A DNA stretch of 55,166 bases from Thiohalocapsa sp. (GTDB lineage: Bacteria; Pseudomonadota; Gammaproteobacteria; Chromatiales; Chromatiaceae): positions 1 to 55,166 of the forward strand of contig NZ_JAJDNQ010000157.1 of the NCBI RefSeq assembly GCF_022340605.1, in the 5' to 3' direction. The translations under genes were made by a program, and so were the position numbers. The notes under the pieces were generated by a model that saw only the letters and a program-made list of their open reading frames with translations, made no database searches and was not told the DNA's origin. Positions 9,809 through 19,464 of this stretch are shown here, piece by piece. Within the stretch, counting starts at the first letter, position 1, and every line of letters starts with the position of its first letter.

Positions 9809-10675
9809 TCACCCTGTACCGTGAGCCGCCGGCCACACGCCATCCAGGTAGCGGGTGCCGCCGAGCTGGCGCATCTGCCGCAAGATCCAGCGGGTGCGAC
9901 GCTGCACCGTGGCGGACGGCGCCTCGACCCGGTAGCGCTCCGGATTCGGCAGCACGGCCGCGAGCTGCGCTGCCTCGGTCGCGGTGAGGGCGACGGCGGG
10001 CCGGTCGAAGAAGCGCCAGCTCGCGGCGCCCACGCCGAAGGTGTGCGGCCCGAACTGGGCGATGTTGAGATAAACCTCGAGGATGCGCTGCTTCGGCCAA
10101 AGGGTCTCGATGACCCAGGTGAGCCAGACCTCCAGCACCTTGCGCACCGGGTCCCGGCCCGGCCACAGGAAGAGATTCTTGGCGGTCTGCTGGCTGATGG
10201 TGCTGGCCCCGCGCAGGCGCCCGCCGGCCTCGAAATCGGCCAAGGCCTTCTTCACCTGCACCAGATCGAAGCCGCCGTGCTGCGGAAAGCGCTGGTCCTC
10301 GGCGGCGACGGCGGCGAGCGCCACGGCCGGCGGGATGGCGTCGGCGTCCACCCACTCGTGGTGGACGCGGGGCCTGGGCTCGCCGGCCCAGGTGGCGGCG
10401 GCCCAGTGTTCCAGCATGAAGGCCGACGTGGGCGGGTCCAGCCAGCGCAGCAGGCCCACCACCAGCACCGACAGCAGCGCCAGCACGACGATGACCGCGG
10501 CGAGCGCCTTGGCGAAGGTCCTGAGCCCGCGGCCTCGGCCGCGCTTTTGGGTCGGCAAGGGCTGTTGCTCCCGGTGGTGGGCCGCGGGCTCGCCGCCGGC
10601 GGGACCGCCAACGGGGCTGTTGGCGGTCTCTGGGGCACCGGCGCGCCCGGTCGTCGGTTCGGCACGCTCGGTCAC
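9809..10675 (-). CDS. mtgA: monofunctional peptidoglycan glycosyltransferase
   Basis: This 288-residue GT51 enzyme polymerises lipid II into glycan strands at the periplasmic face. After a Pro/Gly-rich cytoplasmic tail comes one TM segment (about residues 54-76, AKALAAVIVVLALLSVLVVG), then the GT51 motifs: AVAAEDQRFPQHGGFD with the catalytic Glu, GASTISQQTAKNLFL, RKVLEVWLTW, and ILEVYLNIAQFG. There is no transpeptidase domain, so this is MtgA rather than a bifunctional PBP. The start is a GTG only 10 nt after the phytochrome stop, with no obvious ribosome binding site, so translation probably depends on upstream ribosomes and expression is tied to the bphO-bphP unit. The N-terminal tail is longer than in E. 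coli MtgA (about 242 residues), and a later start cannot be excluded. Confidence 0.92.
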   Translation of the reverse strand: MTERAEPTTGRAGAPETANSPVGGPAGGEPAAHHREQQPLPTQKRGRGRGLRTFAKALAAVIVVLALLSVLVVGLLRWLDPPTSAFMLEHWAAATWAGEPRPRVHHEWVDADAIPPAVALAAVAAEDQRFPQHGGFDLVQVKKALADFEAGGRLRGASTISQQTAKNLFLWPGRDPVRKVLEVWLTWVIETLWPKQRILEVYLNIAQFGPHTFGVGAASWRFFDRPAVALTATEAAQLAAVLPNPERYRVEAPSATVQRRTRWILRQMRQLGGTRYLDGVWPAAHGTG

Positions 10676-10685
10676 GCCAAGGAGC

Positions 10686-12278
10686 TCAGTCGCGCAGCAG
10701 ATCGGCGTTCATTTGCCGCAGCAGCAGACTGCGGAACTTCTTTGCACTCAACAGCACCGTGTCGCTCCAGGGCTCGGCGCAGCCGGTCTTGGTCTCCAAC
10801 CAGGCAGCGAAGGAGCTGCGCGGCGAGAGCGTCTGGCTCTGAGCGTCGAACAGTGTGCTCTTGCGCGGGTCGCCGGCCCAGTACACCGTCTGCGGCTGCT
10901 CCGGGCGCAACCAGACGAAGCTGCGCTCCACGCGCTCGGCACCGCGGTAGGTGCCGATGCGAACCGCCAGCAGCCCGCTGGCGTCGCGCTGGTAGCTGGC
11001 GGCGGGTGCGTACTCCGCGGCCAGCGCGTCGGTGACATAGAGCGGCTCCGGATGCTCGTCCGCAAGCCATTGCAGCAGTCCGTCCAGCTCCGCCGGGTCC
11101 GGCGTGCGGCCGAAGGTGGCGACCAGGCCCGCGTGGGTGTCGGCGAGTACTGCGCCGTCCGCCTGGACCAACGCCAGCAGGGCGTCCCCGATGTGGAAAT
11201 CCTGGTCGCCGCCGGCCTCCAGCTCGGCGATGCCCGCCGCGAGCCGGGCGATGTCGCGGTCGCTGTCGCTGACCGCCGCCAGGCGCAGGTTGGTCTGGTG
11301 GCCGGACACCCCCAGCGTGAACACCTGCACCAGGTCGGCGCAACGCTCGCGCAACTGCAGCGGCACGGGCCGCGGCTCGTGGTGGTGGCAGGCGATGAGT
11401 CCCCAGAGGTCGTTGTTCAGCACCACCGAGAAGGACAGCGACGCCGTGACCTCCATGTTTTGCAGGTACTCGATGTGCACCGGCGACACCGCGCGCAGGT
11501 CCGAGAGACTCAGGTCCGGCTCGAAGCCCGGCTCGGCGACGATGGGCACGGGCAGGGCTCCTACGTCCGGGATCTGTCGGTGGCGGTTGGCCAGGTAGAG
11601 CCCGCGCGCGATCTGCGGGATGTCCGAGGCGGGGTAGCGCAGACCCAGGTAAGGGGCCAGACCGGGTGCGGCCACCTCGGCGATGACCTCGCCGCAGCCA
11701 TCCGGCAGGAAGCGGTACACCATCACCCGCTCGAAGCCACTCAGAAATTGCATCTGCTCCGCCAGCAGCCGGCAGTGGGCCTCCCACTCCCGCTGCGTAC
11801 GAGGCATGCGGTAGAGGGCGTGCGCCACCGGCCGCAGGGCGTGTTGCTGCTGGTCGGTGGGCAGCGCTGGCTCCAGCTCCAGCAGCCAGGCCTCGGCGGT
11901 CTGGGAAAGGATTGCGTCCAGCGGCCCGCGTGCGCCTGCAACCAGGTCCACCAGCACCAGCTTTTCGGCGTGTCCGCGGCGCGCCTCGGGCGGCTCGGCG
12001 AGGGCCTGGTCCAAGTCGTCGAGCTGCTCCGGGCGTGGCGGCGCGCCAGCCTCGGCGCCGGTGCGGCTGCCGATCTGGCCGAGCAGGCCCCGCAGGGTCT
12101 GACCCAGCGCCCGGTCGGTGCCGACGCCGAGCCAGGTGTCCAGGTCGGCACTGGCGCAGCGGATAGTGGCATCGCCGCTACGTCCGCCCAGCAGGCCACC
12201 ATAGGGTTGGATGGCGCCGATGTGATGCAGTGCCTCGCGCTCGCACGCGTCGATGAAACCTGGGTCCAGTGTGGTCAT
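10686..12278 (-). CDS. bphP: bacteriophytochrome photosensory module without kinase output
   Basis: This 530-residue protein consists of PAS, GAF and PHY domains and then stops. The biliverdin-binding Cys is present near the N-terminus (DACEREALHHIGAIQPYG, C12, aligned with the NCEREPIH motif of Deinococcus BphP). The GAF domain keeps RYPASDIPQIARGLY with the pyrrole-water Asp (D219), SPVHIEYLQNM (H268) and LWGLIACHHHEPR. The PHY tongue has the SPRSSF motif (485-490) and the paired VYWAGDP. All chromophore-binding and photoconversion residues I could check are present, so it should bind biliverdin and photoswitch between red and far-red forms. Only about 20 residues follow the final PHY helix: no HisKA, HATPase, GGDEF, EAL or PAS9 output. 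It lies 133 nt downstream of a heme oxygenase that would make its chromophore and 10 nt upstream of mtgA. GAGG precedes the ATG. Confidence 0.92.
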   Translation of the reverse strand: MTTLDPGFIDACEREALHHIGAIQPYGGLLGGRSGDATIRCASADLDTWLGVGTDRALGQTLRGLLGQIGSRTGAEAGAPPRPEQLDDLDQALAEPPEARRGHAEKLVLVDLVAGARGPLDAILSQTAEAWLLELEPALPTDQQQHALRPVAHALYRMPRTQREWEAHCRLLAEQMQFLSGFERVMVYRFLPDGCGEVIAEVAAPGLAPYLGLRYPASDIPQIARGLYLANRHRQIPDVGALPVPIVAEPGFEPDLSLSDLRAVSPVHIEYLQNMEVTASLSFSVVLNNDLWGLIACHHHEPRPVPLQLRERCADLVQVFTLGVSGHQTNLRLAAVSDSDRDIARLAAGIAELEAGGDQDFHIGDALLALVQADGAVLADTHAGLVATFGRTPDPAELDGLLQWLADEHPEPLYVTDALAAEYAPAASYQRDASGLLAVRIGTYRGAERVERSFVWLRPEQPQTVYWAGDPRKSTLFDAQSQTLSPRSSFAAWLETKTGCAEPWSDTVLLSAKKFRSLLLRQMNADLLRD

Positions 12279-12411
12279 CGGGCCTCGTCGTCGTTGGGCC
12301 TGTTGGGGGAGGGTGCGAGTTCAAGTCGCGCGCCGCAAGCACTGACGGCGCGCCGGCTGGGACACGCGCCGGGACCCGTGCCGGAATTGAGCGCCGGAAT
12401 GAGCCCTGGAA

Positions 12412-13119
12412 TCAGCGATTGCAGTTCGTCGATGGGTCGACGTCGGCAAATGCCTTGTGCATGAGCCTGAAGACGCCCATGGCGCCATCGAGTATCGCAC
12501 GGTCGCTGCCCGGATGCCGCCCCGCCCAGCGGTCGAGCGCCGCGCCGAAGCCGCGCCAGCCAAGACCCGGGTGCTCGAGCCGAAACTCCAGGAAAGCAGT
12601 CGGCAAGTTGACTCCCGGGGGCCATTGCGCCCGCAGGTGCCGGGCGATTACCTGCCCGCCCAGCGTCGCGCCTTCCAGCACGTAGAGACCGCCGAGTGCC
12701 GCGGCGACGCGAGACTCGGCGGGGCCGTTCAGGAGCCGGTGCACGGCGGCGCGGGTGTCCGGGGCCGGCCGCGGTGGCGGGGCGGCGGGTGCTGCACCCA
12801 GGAGCGCCTGCAGGTCCTGCTGCAGCGCGGGCAGCTTGGGCTCGATGCCGAGCGTGGTGATCACGGACGCGGGCGTGGCCGCGTACAGGGCGGGCTCCAC
12901 GGCCAGATAGACGCCCTGCAGCGCGGCCAGGTACTCGGCGTAGCCTGCCGCGGTGGGGTGATCGGTGAGCACGTGGCGCATCAGCGGCAGCGCCTCGGTG
13001 GCCCTGTGGGTGGGCGCGGTGTGCTCCCGCAACCTGCGCATCAGCGGCGGTGTGGAGGACAGTGTGGCGGCGGTGTCAGTGCCCGCCGCAGGTGGTTGAT
13101 GTGTCTGACTCATGTGCAT
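12412..13119 (-). CDS. bphO: biliverdin-producing heme oxygenase
   Basis: This 235-residue bacterial heme oxygenase cleaves heme to biliverdin, CO and iron. The proximal heme ligand motif LREHTAPTHRATEALPLM places the ligand at H38 (LRxxTxxxHxxxE spacing), and the distal-helix motif GGLYVLEGATLGGQVIARHL (about 143-162) is intact. The frame is open about 290 nt further upstream, but that part reads as Arg/Pro-rich noise; ATG 13119 has GGAG 7 nt before it, giving MHMSQTH. The gene is the first of the co-directional set bphO, bphP, mtgA. Supplying biliverdin to the adjacent phytochrome is the established role of BphO next to BphP. Confidence 0.92.
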   Translation of the reverse strand: MHMSQTHQPPAAGTDTAATLSSTPPLMRRLREHTAPTHRATEALPLMRHVLTDHPTAAGYAEYLAALQGVYLAVEPALYAATPASVITTLGIEPKLPALQQDLQALLGAAPAAPPPRPAPDTRAAVHRLLNGPAESRVAAALGGLYVLEGATLGGQVIARHLRAQWPPGVNLPTAFLEFRLEHPGLGWRGFGAALDRWAGRHPGSDRAILDGAMGVFRLMHKAFADVDPSTNCNR

Positions 13120-13664
13120 CAGCGTGCTCCGCCCCGGGTCGCGGTGGGTGCCCGGGGGTGGGCTTGTGTCGGGGGTTGCACCGGTAGCCGAGCTGCGCCG
13201 GTCGGCCGTGCCAGTGCGCTGGGTATGACGTGGGGTCTTGCCTGGGATCCTACATGGGGTCCAGCATGCGTGCTGGCTCGATGCTCGCCGGGGTGCACGC
13301 TGGCGCGTCCGCGGGAACCGTGGCCGGTCGATGCTCCGTGCACCAGGTGAAAGTGTCGCGCGACGGCCCCATGACAGCGTGCGGCGCCCGGTTGACAGCG
13401 GCTCGGGCATCGCGGGCGGAAGCGCTGGTCAGTAGACATGGGAGGCGTCCACCGCGTGTGCATTACTTCCCAGTATAGCGGTGCGGGAAGCACGGGGCGC
13501 CCGCATGAACAAGCGGTAACGCCGCGGACGTTTCCGAGTAAGGCATCCCACCGCAAAATCGTACACTCGAAGCGCCGGCATCAGGAGACGGGGCACTGCC
13601 GACAGCACGATGGTGCCAACGATGGTGCCGGCCCCCAGCGAGACCCCAACGAGGTCCAGTCAGC
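13120..13664. other. divergent intergenic region between bphO and moxR
   Basis: This 545-nt gap separates divergent operons and should carry both promoters. On the minus strand a TATACT -10-like hexamer lies at 13472-13477, but no -35 sits at 16-18 nt. GAGG precedes the moxR ATG by about 10 nt. No credible gene was found on either strand. Confidence 0.5.
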
Positions 13665-14696
<1,032 letters not shown>

Positions 14697-14708
14697 ACGC
14701 AAGACGCA

Positions 14709-15695
14709 ATGACGCCGCCAATCGACAACCCCGCCATCCGCGTCGACGCCGACGACCTGATCGGGCTGCGCGCGCGCGCCGAGCGCATCAGGCTCCAGCG
14801 CGCCGGTACGGCGCGCTCGGCGTTGGCCGGCGCGCATCGCTCGCGCTACCGCGGTCGCGGCATGGACTACCGCGAGTCCCGGCACTACGTGCACGGTGAC
14901 GACATCCGCAACATGGACTGGCGCATCACCGCCCGCGCCGGCGATGCACACGTCAAGGTCTTCGACGAGGAGCGCGAGCGGCCGGTGGTGGTGCTGGTGG
15001 ACTTCGGTCCGAGCATGTTCTTTGCCAGCCGCGGCGTGTTCAAGTCGGTTCAGGCCGCCCGGCTCGCGGCGCTCATCGGCTGGTCGGCGGTGGGCCGCGG
15101 CGACCGCATTGGTGCGCTGCTGTTCAATGGCGGCCACACCGAGCTCTCGCCCCGCGGCGGACGCCGCGGGCAGATGCGGCTGATCCGGGCGCTGGTAGAT
15201 GCCGGCGACCCGCGCCGGCTGCTCCACGCCGTCGGCAGCGAGCGACCGCACGCGCCGGGTGGCCTCAGCGACGCGCTGGTGCGGCTGCGCCGGGTCAGCA
15301 GACCCGGCAGCCTGGTATTCGTGCTATCGGACTTCTACCGGCTGGATGCGGACAGCGAGCGGCACCTGGCGGGCCTCGCCCGCCATAGCGATCTGTTGGC
15401 CGTGCAGATTCTGGACGCGCTGGAGCTCGCGCCGCCACCCCCCGGGCGCTACGCGATCAGCGACGGGCACCGCCGCGGCCTGTTCGATGCCGTCGATCGG
15501 CGCGAGCGCGCCCGCTACCAGTCCCACTTCACGGCCCATCAGGCGGCCGTCGAGGCGCTCACGGAGGGGCATGGCGTGCCGCTGGTGCGGTGTATGACCG
15601 ACGCCGATCCGGCCGCGATCCTCACCGAGCTGTCGCGGGCACAGCGACGCATGCGCGCCACGGCCGCTACCGGGCAGCGGGAGTCGGCGGCGTGA
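14709..15695 (+). CDS. DUF58 domain protein of the MoxR/Bat operon
   Basis: This 328-residue cytosolic protein carries the DUF58 signature RGMDYRESRHYVHGDDIRNMDWRITAR (about 58-84), followed by a VWA-like fold: VVVLVDFGPSMFF in place of a MIDAS strand, and VFVLSDFYRL. The strict DxSxS MIDAS is degenerate (DFGPS), as is usual in DUF58. These proteins always travel with MoxR and are presumed ATPase partners. The stop overlaps the next start (GTGA, 15692-15695), indicating translational coupling. Confidence 0.92.
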   Translation: MTPPIDNPAIRVDADDLIGLRARAERIRLQRAGTARSALAGAHRSRYRGRGMDYRESRHYVHGDDIRNMDWRITARAGDAHVKVFDEERERPVVVLVDFGPSMFFASRGVFKSVQAARLAALIGWSAVGRGDRIGALLFNGGHTELSPRGGRRGQMRLIRALVDAGDPRRLLHAVGSERPHAPGGLSDALVRLRRVSRPGSLVFVLSDFYRLDADSERHLAGLARHSDLLAVQILDALELAPPPPGRYAISDGHRRGLFDAVDRRERARYQSHFTAHQAAVEALTEGHGVPLVRCMTDADPAAILTELSRAQRRMRATAATGQRESAA

Positions 15696-16255
15696 GCGCC
15701 CCTGACCCGTCTGTCACCGCCGGCTCCGCGCCCACTGCCACCGGCGGCCGGCAACCGGCGGCATCCACATCCGTTCCGGGGCACGCGCCGGCGGCGCCGG
15801 GGCAGGTGGCGCAGCTCGACCTCCACGACATCCATCTGCCGGGCTCCCCGCCACTGTGGCCGCCGGCCCCGGGCTGGTGGCTGCTCGCGGTGCTGGTGCC
15901 GGTGGCGCTGGGCGCAGCCGCGTTGCGGCTGCGTGCCGCCTGGCGGGCGCGGCGCCGGCGCGAGCGGATCATTGCCGAGCTGAACGCGCTGCCGGCGGCG
16001 GGTTGCGGCCCCGAGTTGCTGGGCGCCGTGTCGGCGCTCCTCAAGCGGGCGGCACTCAACCGCTTTCCCCGGGTCGATGTGGCGGCGCTCACCGGCTCCG
16101 GCTGGCTCGCGTTCTTGGACCGCACCGGCGGCGCGGGCGATTTCGCGCACGGCCCCGGACGCGTGTTGGACGACGGCGCCTATGCGCGGGAGAAGGACTG
16201 CGACGCCGCCGCCCTCATCGCGCTCGCGCGCCGCTGGCTGAGGCAGAACCTATGA
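15692..16255 (+). CDS. DUF4381 membrane protein of the Bat operon
   Basis: This 187-residue protein uses a GTG start overlapping the DUF58 stop by 4 nt. A Pro/Ala-rich N-terminus leads to the family hallmark LDLHDIHLPGSPPLWPPAPGWW, then a TM helix (LLAVLVPVALGAAALRL), an Arg-rich cytosolic stretch and a helical C-terminal domain (ALLKRAALNRFPRVDVAALTGSGWLAFLD). It is conserved between DUF58 and BatA in gammaproteobacterial Bat operons; its molecular role is unknown. Its stop overlaps the BatA start by 4 nt (ATGA). Confidence 0.88.
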   Translation: MSAPDPSVTAGSAPTATGGRQPAASTSVPGHAPAAPGQVAQLDLHDIHLPGSPPLWPPAPGWWLLAVLVPVALGAAALRLRAAWRARRRRERIIAELNALPAAGCGPELLGAVSALLKRAALNRFPRVDVAALTGSGWLAFLDRTGGAGDFAHGPGRVLDDGAYAREKDCDAAALIALARRWLRQNL

Positions 16256-17229
16256 ACTGGACCCTGGCGTTGCCGTGGGCGTTGGCCCTGCTGCCGCTGC
16301 CGCTGCTGGTGCGCCGCGCCCTGCCGCCGGCGCAAACGGGCGGCGGCGGTGCGCTGCGCGTGCCCTTCTTTGCCGCGCTGATCGAGGAGCGCCGACCCGG
16401 CGCACGTGGTGCCCGCTGGCCCGCCTGGGCCGGGATCGCGGCCTGGGGGCTGCTGGTGCTGGCGGCGGCGCGCCCGCAATGGGTGGGTGAGCCGATGACC
16501 CTGCCGCTGTCCGGCCGCGACCTGATGCTAGCGGTGGATATTTCGGGTTCCATGCGCGAGCAGGACATGGTCATCGGCGGGCGCGTCGTGGACCGCCTGA
16601 CCGCGGTGAAGGCGGTGGCCGGCGACTTCATCGAGCGCCGCCAGGGCGACCGCCTGGGGCTCATCCTGTTCGGCCAGCAGGCGTATCCGCAAACCCCGCT
16701 CACGTTCGATCGAGACACGGCCCGCACCTTGCTGTTCGAGTCCGCCGTCGGTCTCGCCGGCCGCGAGACGGCCATCGGCGACGCCATCGGCCTCGCGGTC
16801 AAGCGCCTGCGGGACGCCAAGACGGACGAGCGGGTGCTGATCCTGCTCACCGACGGCACCAACACCGCCGGCACCATCGCCCCGCTGAAGGCCGCGGAGC
16901 TGGCCGCGCAGGCGGGCGTGCGCATCTACACCATCGGCGTCGGCGGCGATCCACGCAGCGCCTTCGGCCTCACGCTGGGGCGCAACCCGCTGGACGAGGC
17001 GACGCTGAAGGCCATCGCCCAGACCACCGGCGGGCGCTACTTCCGGGCGCGGGACGTGGAGGAGCTGCAGTCCATCTACGCCATGCTGGACGAGCTCGAG
17101 CCGGTGGAGTCCGACCAGGCCATCTTGCGGCCCGTGGACGAGCTTTACGCGTGGCCGCTGGCGGCGGCGCTGGCGTTGAGTGCGGTGGCCGTTGCGGGTC
17201 GGGCGGGGCTCACGCGGCGGTGGATCTGA
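16252..17229 (+). CDS. batA: BatA-like von Willebrand factor A membrane protein
   Basis: This 325-residue protein has N-terminal TM helices at about 5-20 and 58-74, a VWA domain with intact MIDAS (DISGSM, D96/S98/S100; LLTDGTNTAG with Asp), and a C-terminal TM (AWPLAAALALSAVAVAG). The topology is as in Bacteroides BatA, with the VWA domain held between membrane anchors. Bat proteins were first linked to aerotolerance in Bacteroides and are thought to work in envelope stress or metal-dependent protein interactions. Start ATG 16252 overlaps the DUF4381 stop. Confidence 0.92.
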   Translation: MNWTLALPWALALLPLPLLVRRALPPAQTGGGGALRVPFFAALIEERRPGARGARWPAWAGIAAWGLLVLAAARPQWVGEPMTLPLSGRDLMLAVDISGSMREQDMVIGGRVVDRLTAVKAVAGDFIERRQGDRLGLILFGQQAYPQTPLTFDRDTARTLLFESAVGLAGRETAIGDAIGLAVKRLRDAKTDERVLILLTDGTNTAGTIAPLKAAELAAQAGVRIYTIGVGGDPRSAFGLTLGRNPLDEATLKAIAQTTGGRYFRARDVEELQSIYAMLDELEPVESDQAILRPVDELYAWPLAAALALSAVAVAGRAGLTRRWI

Positions 17230-17292
17230 TGATGCTTGCGGCGATGCGCCGCCCGGCGCGCGGCGCCGGCCGGGCCTTGGCGGGAGGTGAAG

Positions 17293-19386
17293 ATGCCGGC
17301 TGATTTCCATTTTTTGCATCCCGGCTGGTTCCTGGCGTTGCTGCCGCTCGCGCTGTTGCTGGTCGCACTGGTGCGCGTCCGGTCCGGCGCCGGCGCCTGG
17401 CAGCGGGTCATCGAGCCGCAGTTGCTCGCGGCCCTCACCGTCGGCGCCGACGGCCGACGGCGGCGCTGGCTGCCGGCGCTGCTCGGCCTCGGCTGGCTGG
17501 TGGCCGTGCTGGCGCTGGCCGATCCGACCTTCGAGCGCGTACAGGTGCCGGCCTTCCACGACGCGGCGGCGCGCGTGGTGGTCCTGGACCTGTCGCAATC
17601 CATGCTGGCCGACGACCTGGCGCCGTCGCGTCTGGAGCGTGCCCGCTTCAAGGTCGAAGACATCCTGCGCCGTGCCGACCGCGGGCAGGTGGGGCTGGTG
17701 GCCTTCGCCGGGGATGCGTTCACCGTGGCGCCGCTCACCGACGATGCCGATACCATCCGCGGCATGCTCTCGGCGCTGTCGCCGGAGGTCATGCCGGTAC
17801 CGGGCAGCCGGCCGGACCTCGCCATCGGTCGGGCTCAGGAGCTCTTGCACCAGGCGGGCGTGCGCGGCGGCGAGGTCGTGCTGATCACCGATGATGCCGG
17901 CGGGGCGCGCGCGCGCGCGGCCGCGGCCGGCCTCCGGCGCGCCGGACATCGGCTGTCCGTCATCGGTGTGGGCACGCAGAAGGGCGCGGCGGTGCCTGGC
18001 GTGCGCACCTCGCGCGGTGCCGTCATCGCCCGGCTCGACACCAGTGCCCTGCGCTCGCTCGCCCGCGCCGGTGGCGGCGAGTACGCGCCCATCACCGCGG
18101 ACGACGGCGACCTGCGCCAGGTCTTGCGCGGCGACGCGATGGGGCAGGTGCGCCGAGACGACCACCCGCAGCAGGCGGAGATCTGGAAGGAGCTCGGGCC
18201 CTGGATCGCCCTGGCGCTGGTGCCGCTGGCGGCGCTCGGCTTCCGCCGCGGCTGGCTGATGCTGCCCGTGCTGGTGGCGCTCAATCTCAGCGCCACCGCA
18301 CCGGCGCCGGCGCTGGCGCAGCAGGTGGACGCGCCGGCGCCCGCGCCGTCACCTGCCGCCACGGGTGGTCTCGCGCAGCGTTGGCACGACCTCTGGCAGC
18401 GCCGCGACCAACAGGCCGCGAGCGCCCTCGAGCGGGGCGCCTTCGATCGCGCCCGCGATGTGGCGGATGATCCGGCCCGCGCCGGTGCCGCCCGCTACCG
18501 CCTCGGTGACTACGAGGCCGCCGCCGACGCCTTCGCCGGCGGCGGCACCGCCGACGACGCCTACAACCTCGGCAACGCCCTGGCTCGCGCCGGCCGGCTC
18601 GAGGACGCGCTCGCCGCCTACGACGCGGCGCTCGCGCGCCAGCCGGACATGCCCGATGCCCTGTACAACCGTAAGCGCGTCGAGGAAGCGCTGCGCCGGC
18701 GTCAACAGCAGCCCCAACAGCAATCCCAAGGGCAGCAGTCGCAGCAGTCAGACCGCCAGCAATCCGAGCAGCAGTCCTCGCAGGGGCAATCCGGGCAGCA
18801 GCCCAGTCCAGGCGCGGATGGCGGCCAGGCCGATAGTGGGGCCAACCAGGAGCAAGATCGGCAGCAGGAGCAGCAGGGCCAGCAGCAGGCAGGCGCCCAG
18901 CATGATTCCCCCGGCGCGCAGGGCGGACAGTCGGCCACGCAGGATGACACGCAGAAGGCCGGCGACGACGCGTCGCCGTCGGCCCAGGGCAAGCAAGCCC
19001 AGCCGGATGCCGCGCAGCAACAACAGCGCGCTGGCAGCGCCAGCGGCGACGACAACGGGCAAGACGCGCAGCCCGACGACGAAGCCGCGGCACAGGCCGA
19101 GCAACGCCGTGCCAGCGAGGCGCAGGCGGCCGAGGACTATCGTGCCGAGGCCGGCGCCGCCGGTGCCCACGGCGGTCAGGCCAAGGAGTCCCCGGAGCAG
19201 GCCGCGGCCGCGGGTAGCAGCGCCGAGGCGCCGGACACCGCGGCCCTGGAGAGCCGCCAGGCGGCGGACCAGTGGCTGCGCCGCATCCCCGACGACCCGG
19301 CCGGCCTGCTGCGGCGCAAGTTCCTGTATCAATACCGGATGCGCGCCGAGGACGGGCGCGGCGGTCCGCCGGAGAACCCGTGGTGA
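17293..19386 (+). CDS. batB: BatB-BatC fusion: VWA domain plus TPR and Gln-rich tail
   Basis: This is a 697-residue protein. ATG 17293 is preceded by a strong GGGAGGTGA ribosome binding site, which rules against the earlier in-frame ATG at 17236. Two N-terminal TM helices (about 12-27 and 59-77) lead to a VWA domain with MIDAS DLSQSM (D99/S101/S103) and LITDDAGG, then a third TM near 305-330, then TPR repeats (ARYRLGDYEAAADAFAG, DAYNLGNALARAGRLEDALA, YDAALARQPDMPDALYNRK), as in BatC. After that come about 170 residues of Gln/Ser/Gly/Ala low complexity and a conserved-looking end (ADQWLRRIPDDPAGLLRRKF), a signature of BatB/BatC fusions in Gammaproteobacteria. The TPR part is likely periplasmic and used for protein contacts. 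Confidence 0.92.
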   Translation: MPADFHFLHPGWFLALLPLALLLVALVRVRSGAGAWQRVIEPQLLAALTVGADGRRRRWLPALLGLGWLVAVLALADPTFERVQVPAFHDAAARVVVLDLSQSMLADDLAPSRLERARFKVEDILRRADRGQVGLVAFAGDAFTVAPLTDDADTIRGMLSALSPEVMPVPGSRPDLAIGRAQELLHQAGVRGGEVVLITDDAGGARARAAAAGLRRAGHRLSVIGVGTQKGAAVPGVRTSRGAVIARLDTSALRSLARAGGGEYAPITADDGDLRQVLRGDAMGQVRRDDHPQQAEIWKELGPWIALALVPLAALGFRRGWLMLPVLVALNLSATAPAPALAQQVDAPAPAPSPAATGGLAQRWHDLWQRRDQQAASALERGAFDRARDVADDPARAGAARYRLGDYEAAADAFAGGGTADDAYNLGNALARAGRLEDALAAYDAALARQPDMPDALYNRKRVEEALRRRQQQPQQQSQGQQSQQSDRQQSEQQSSQGQSGQQPSPGADGGQADSGANQEQDRQQEQQGQQQAGAQHDSPGAQGGQSATQDDTQKAGDDASPSAQGKQAQPDAAQQQQRAGSASGDDNGQDAQPDDEAAAQAEQRRASEAQAAEDYRAEAGAAGAHGGQAKESPEQAAAAGSSAEAPDTAALESRQAADQWLRRIPDDPAGLLRRKFLYQYRMRAEDGRGGPPENPW

Positions 19387-19464
19387 GCCCGGCCCCGCGA
19401 AGGCGTGCTCGGCCGGCCCTGCAGCGCCGCACCGCCGGCCGCTGCCGATGACGGAGGTGACACC

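Noticed and set aside
6844..9843. 999-residue open frame on the minus strand opposite the DUF2126 gene
   Set aside because: It mirrors the codons of a well-supported gene, reads as His/Arg/Ala/Gly-rich sequence without any domain, and is explained by high GC.
10686..12278. Annotation as a phytochrome histidine kinase
   Set aside because: There is no HisKA or HATPase sequence after the PHY domain before the stop at 10686.
10083..12464. 793-residue open frame on the plus strand opposite bphP
   Set aside because: No recognisable domain; it is antisense to an intact phytochrome with all conserved motifs.
13472..13477. TATACT -10 hexamer upstream of bphO
   Set aside because: No -35 at a suitable distance, and it lies about 350 nt from the start codon.
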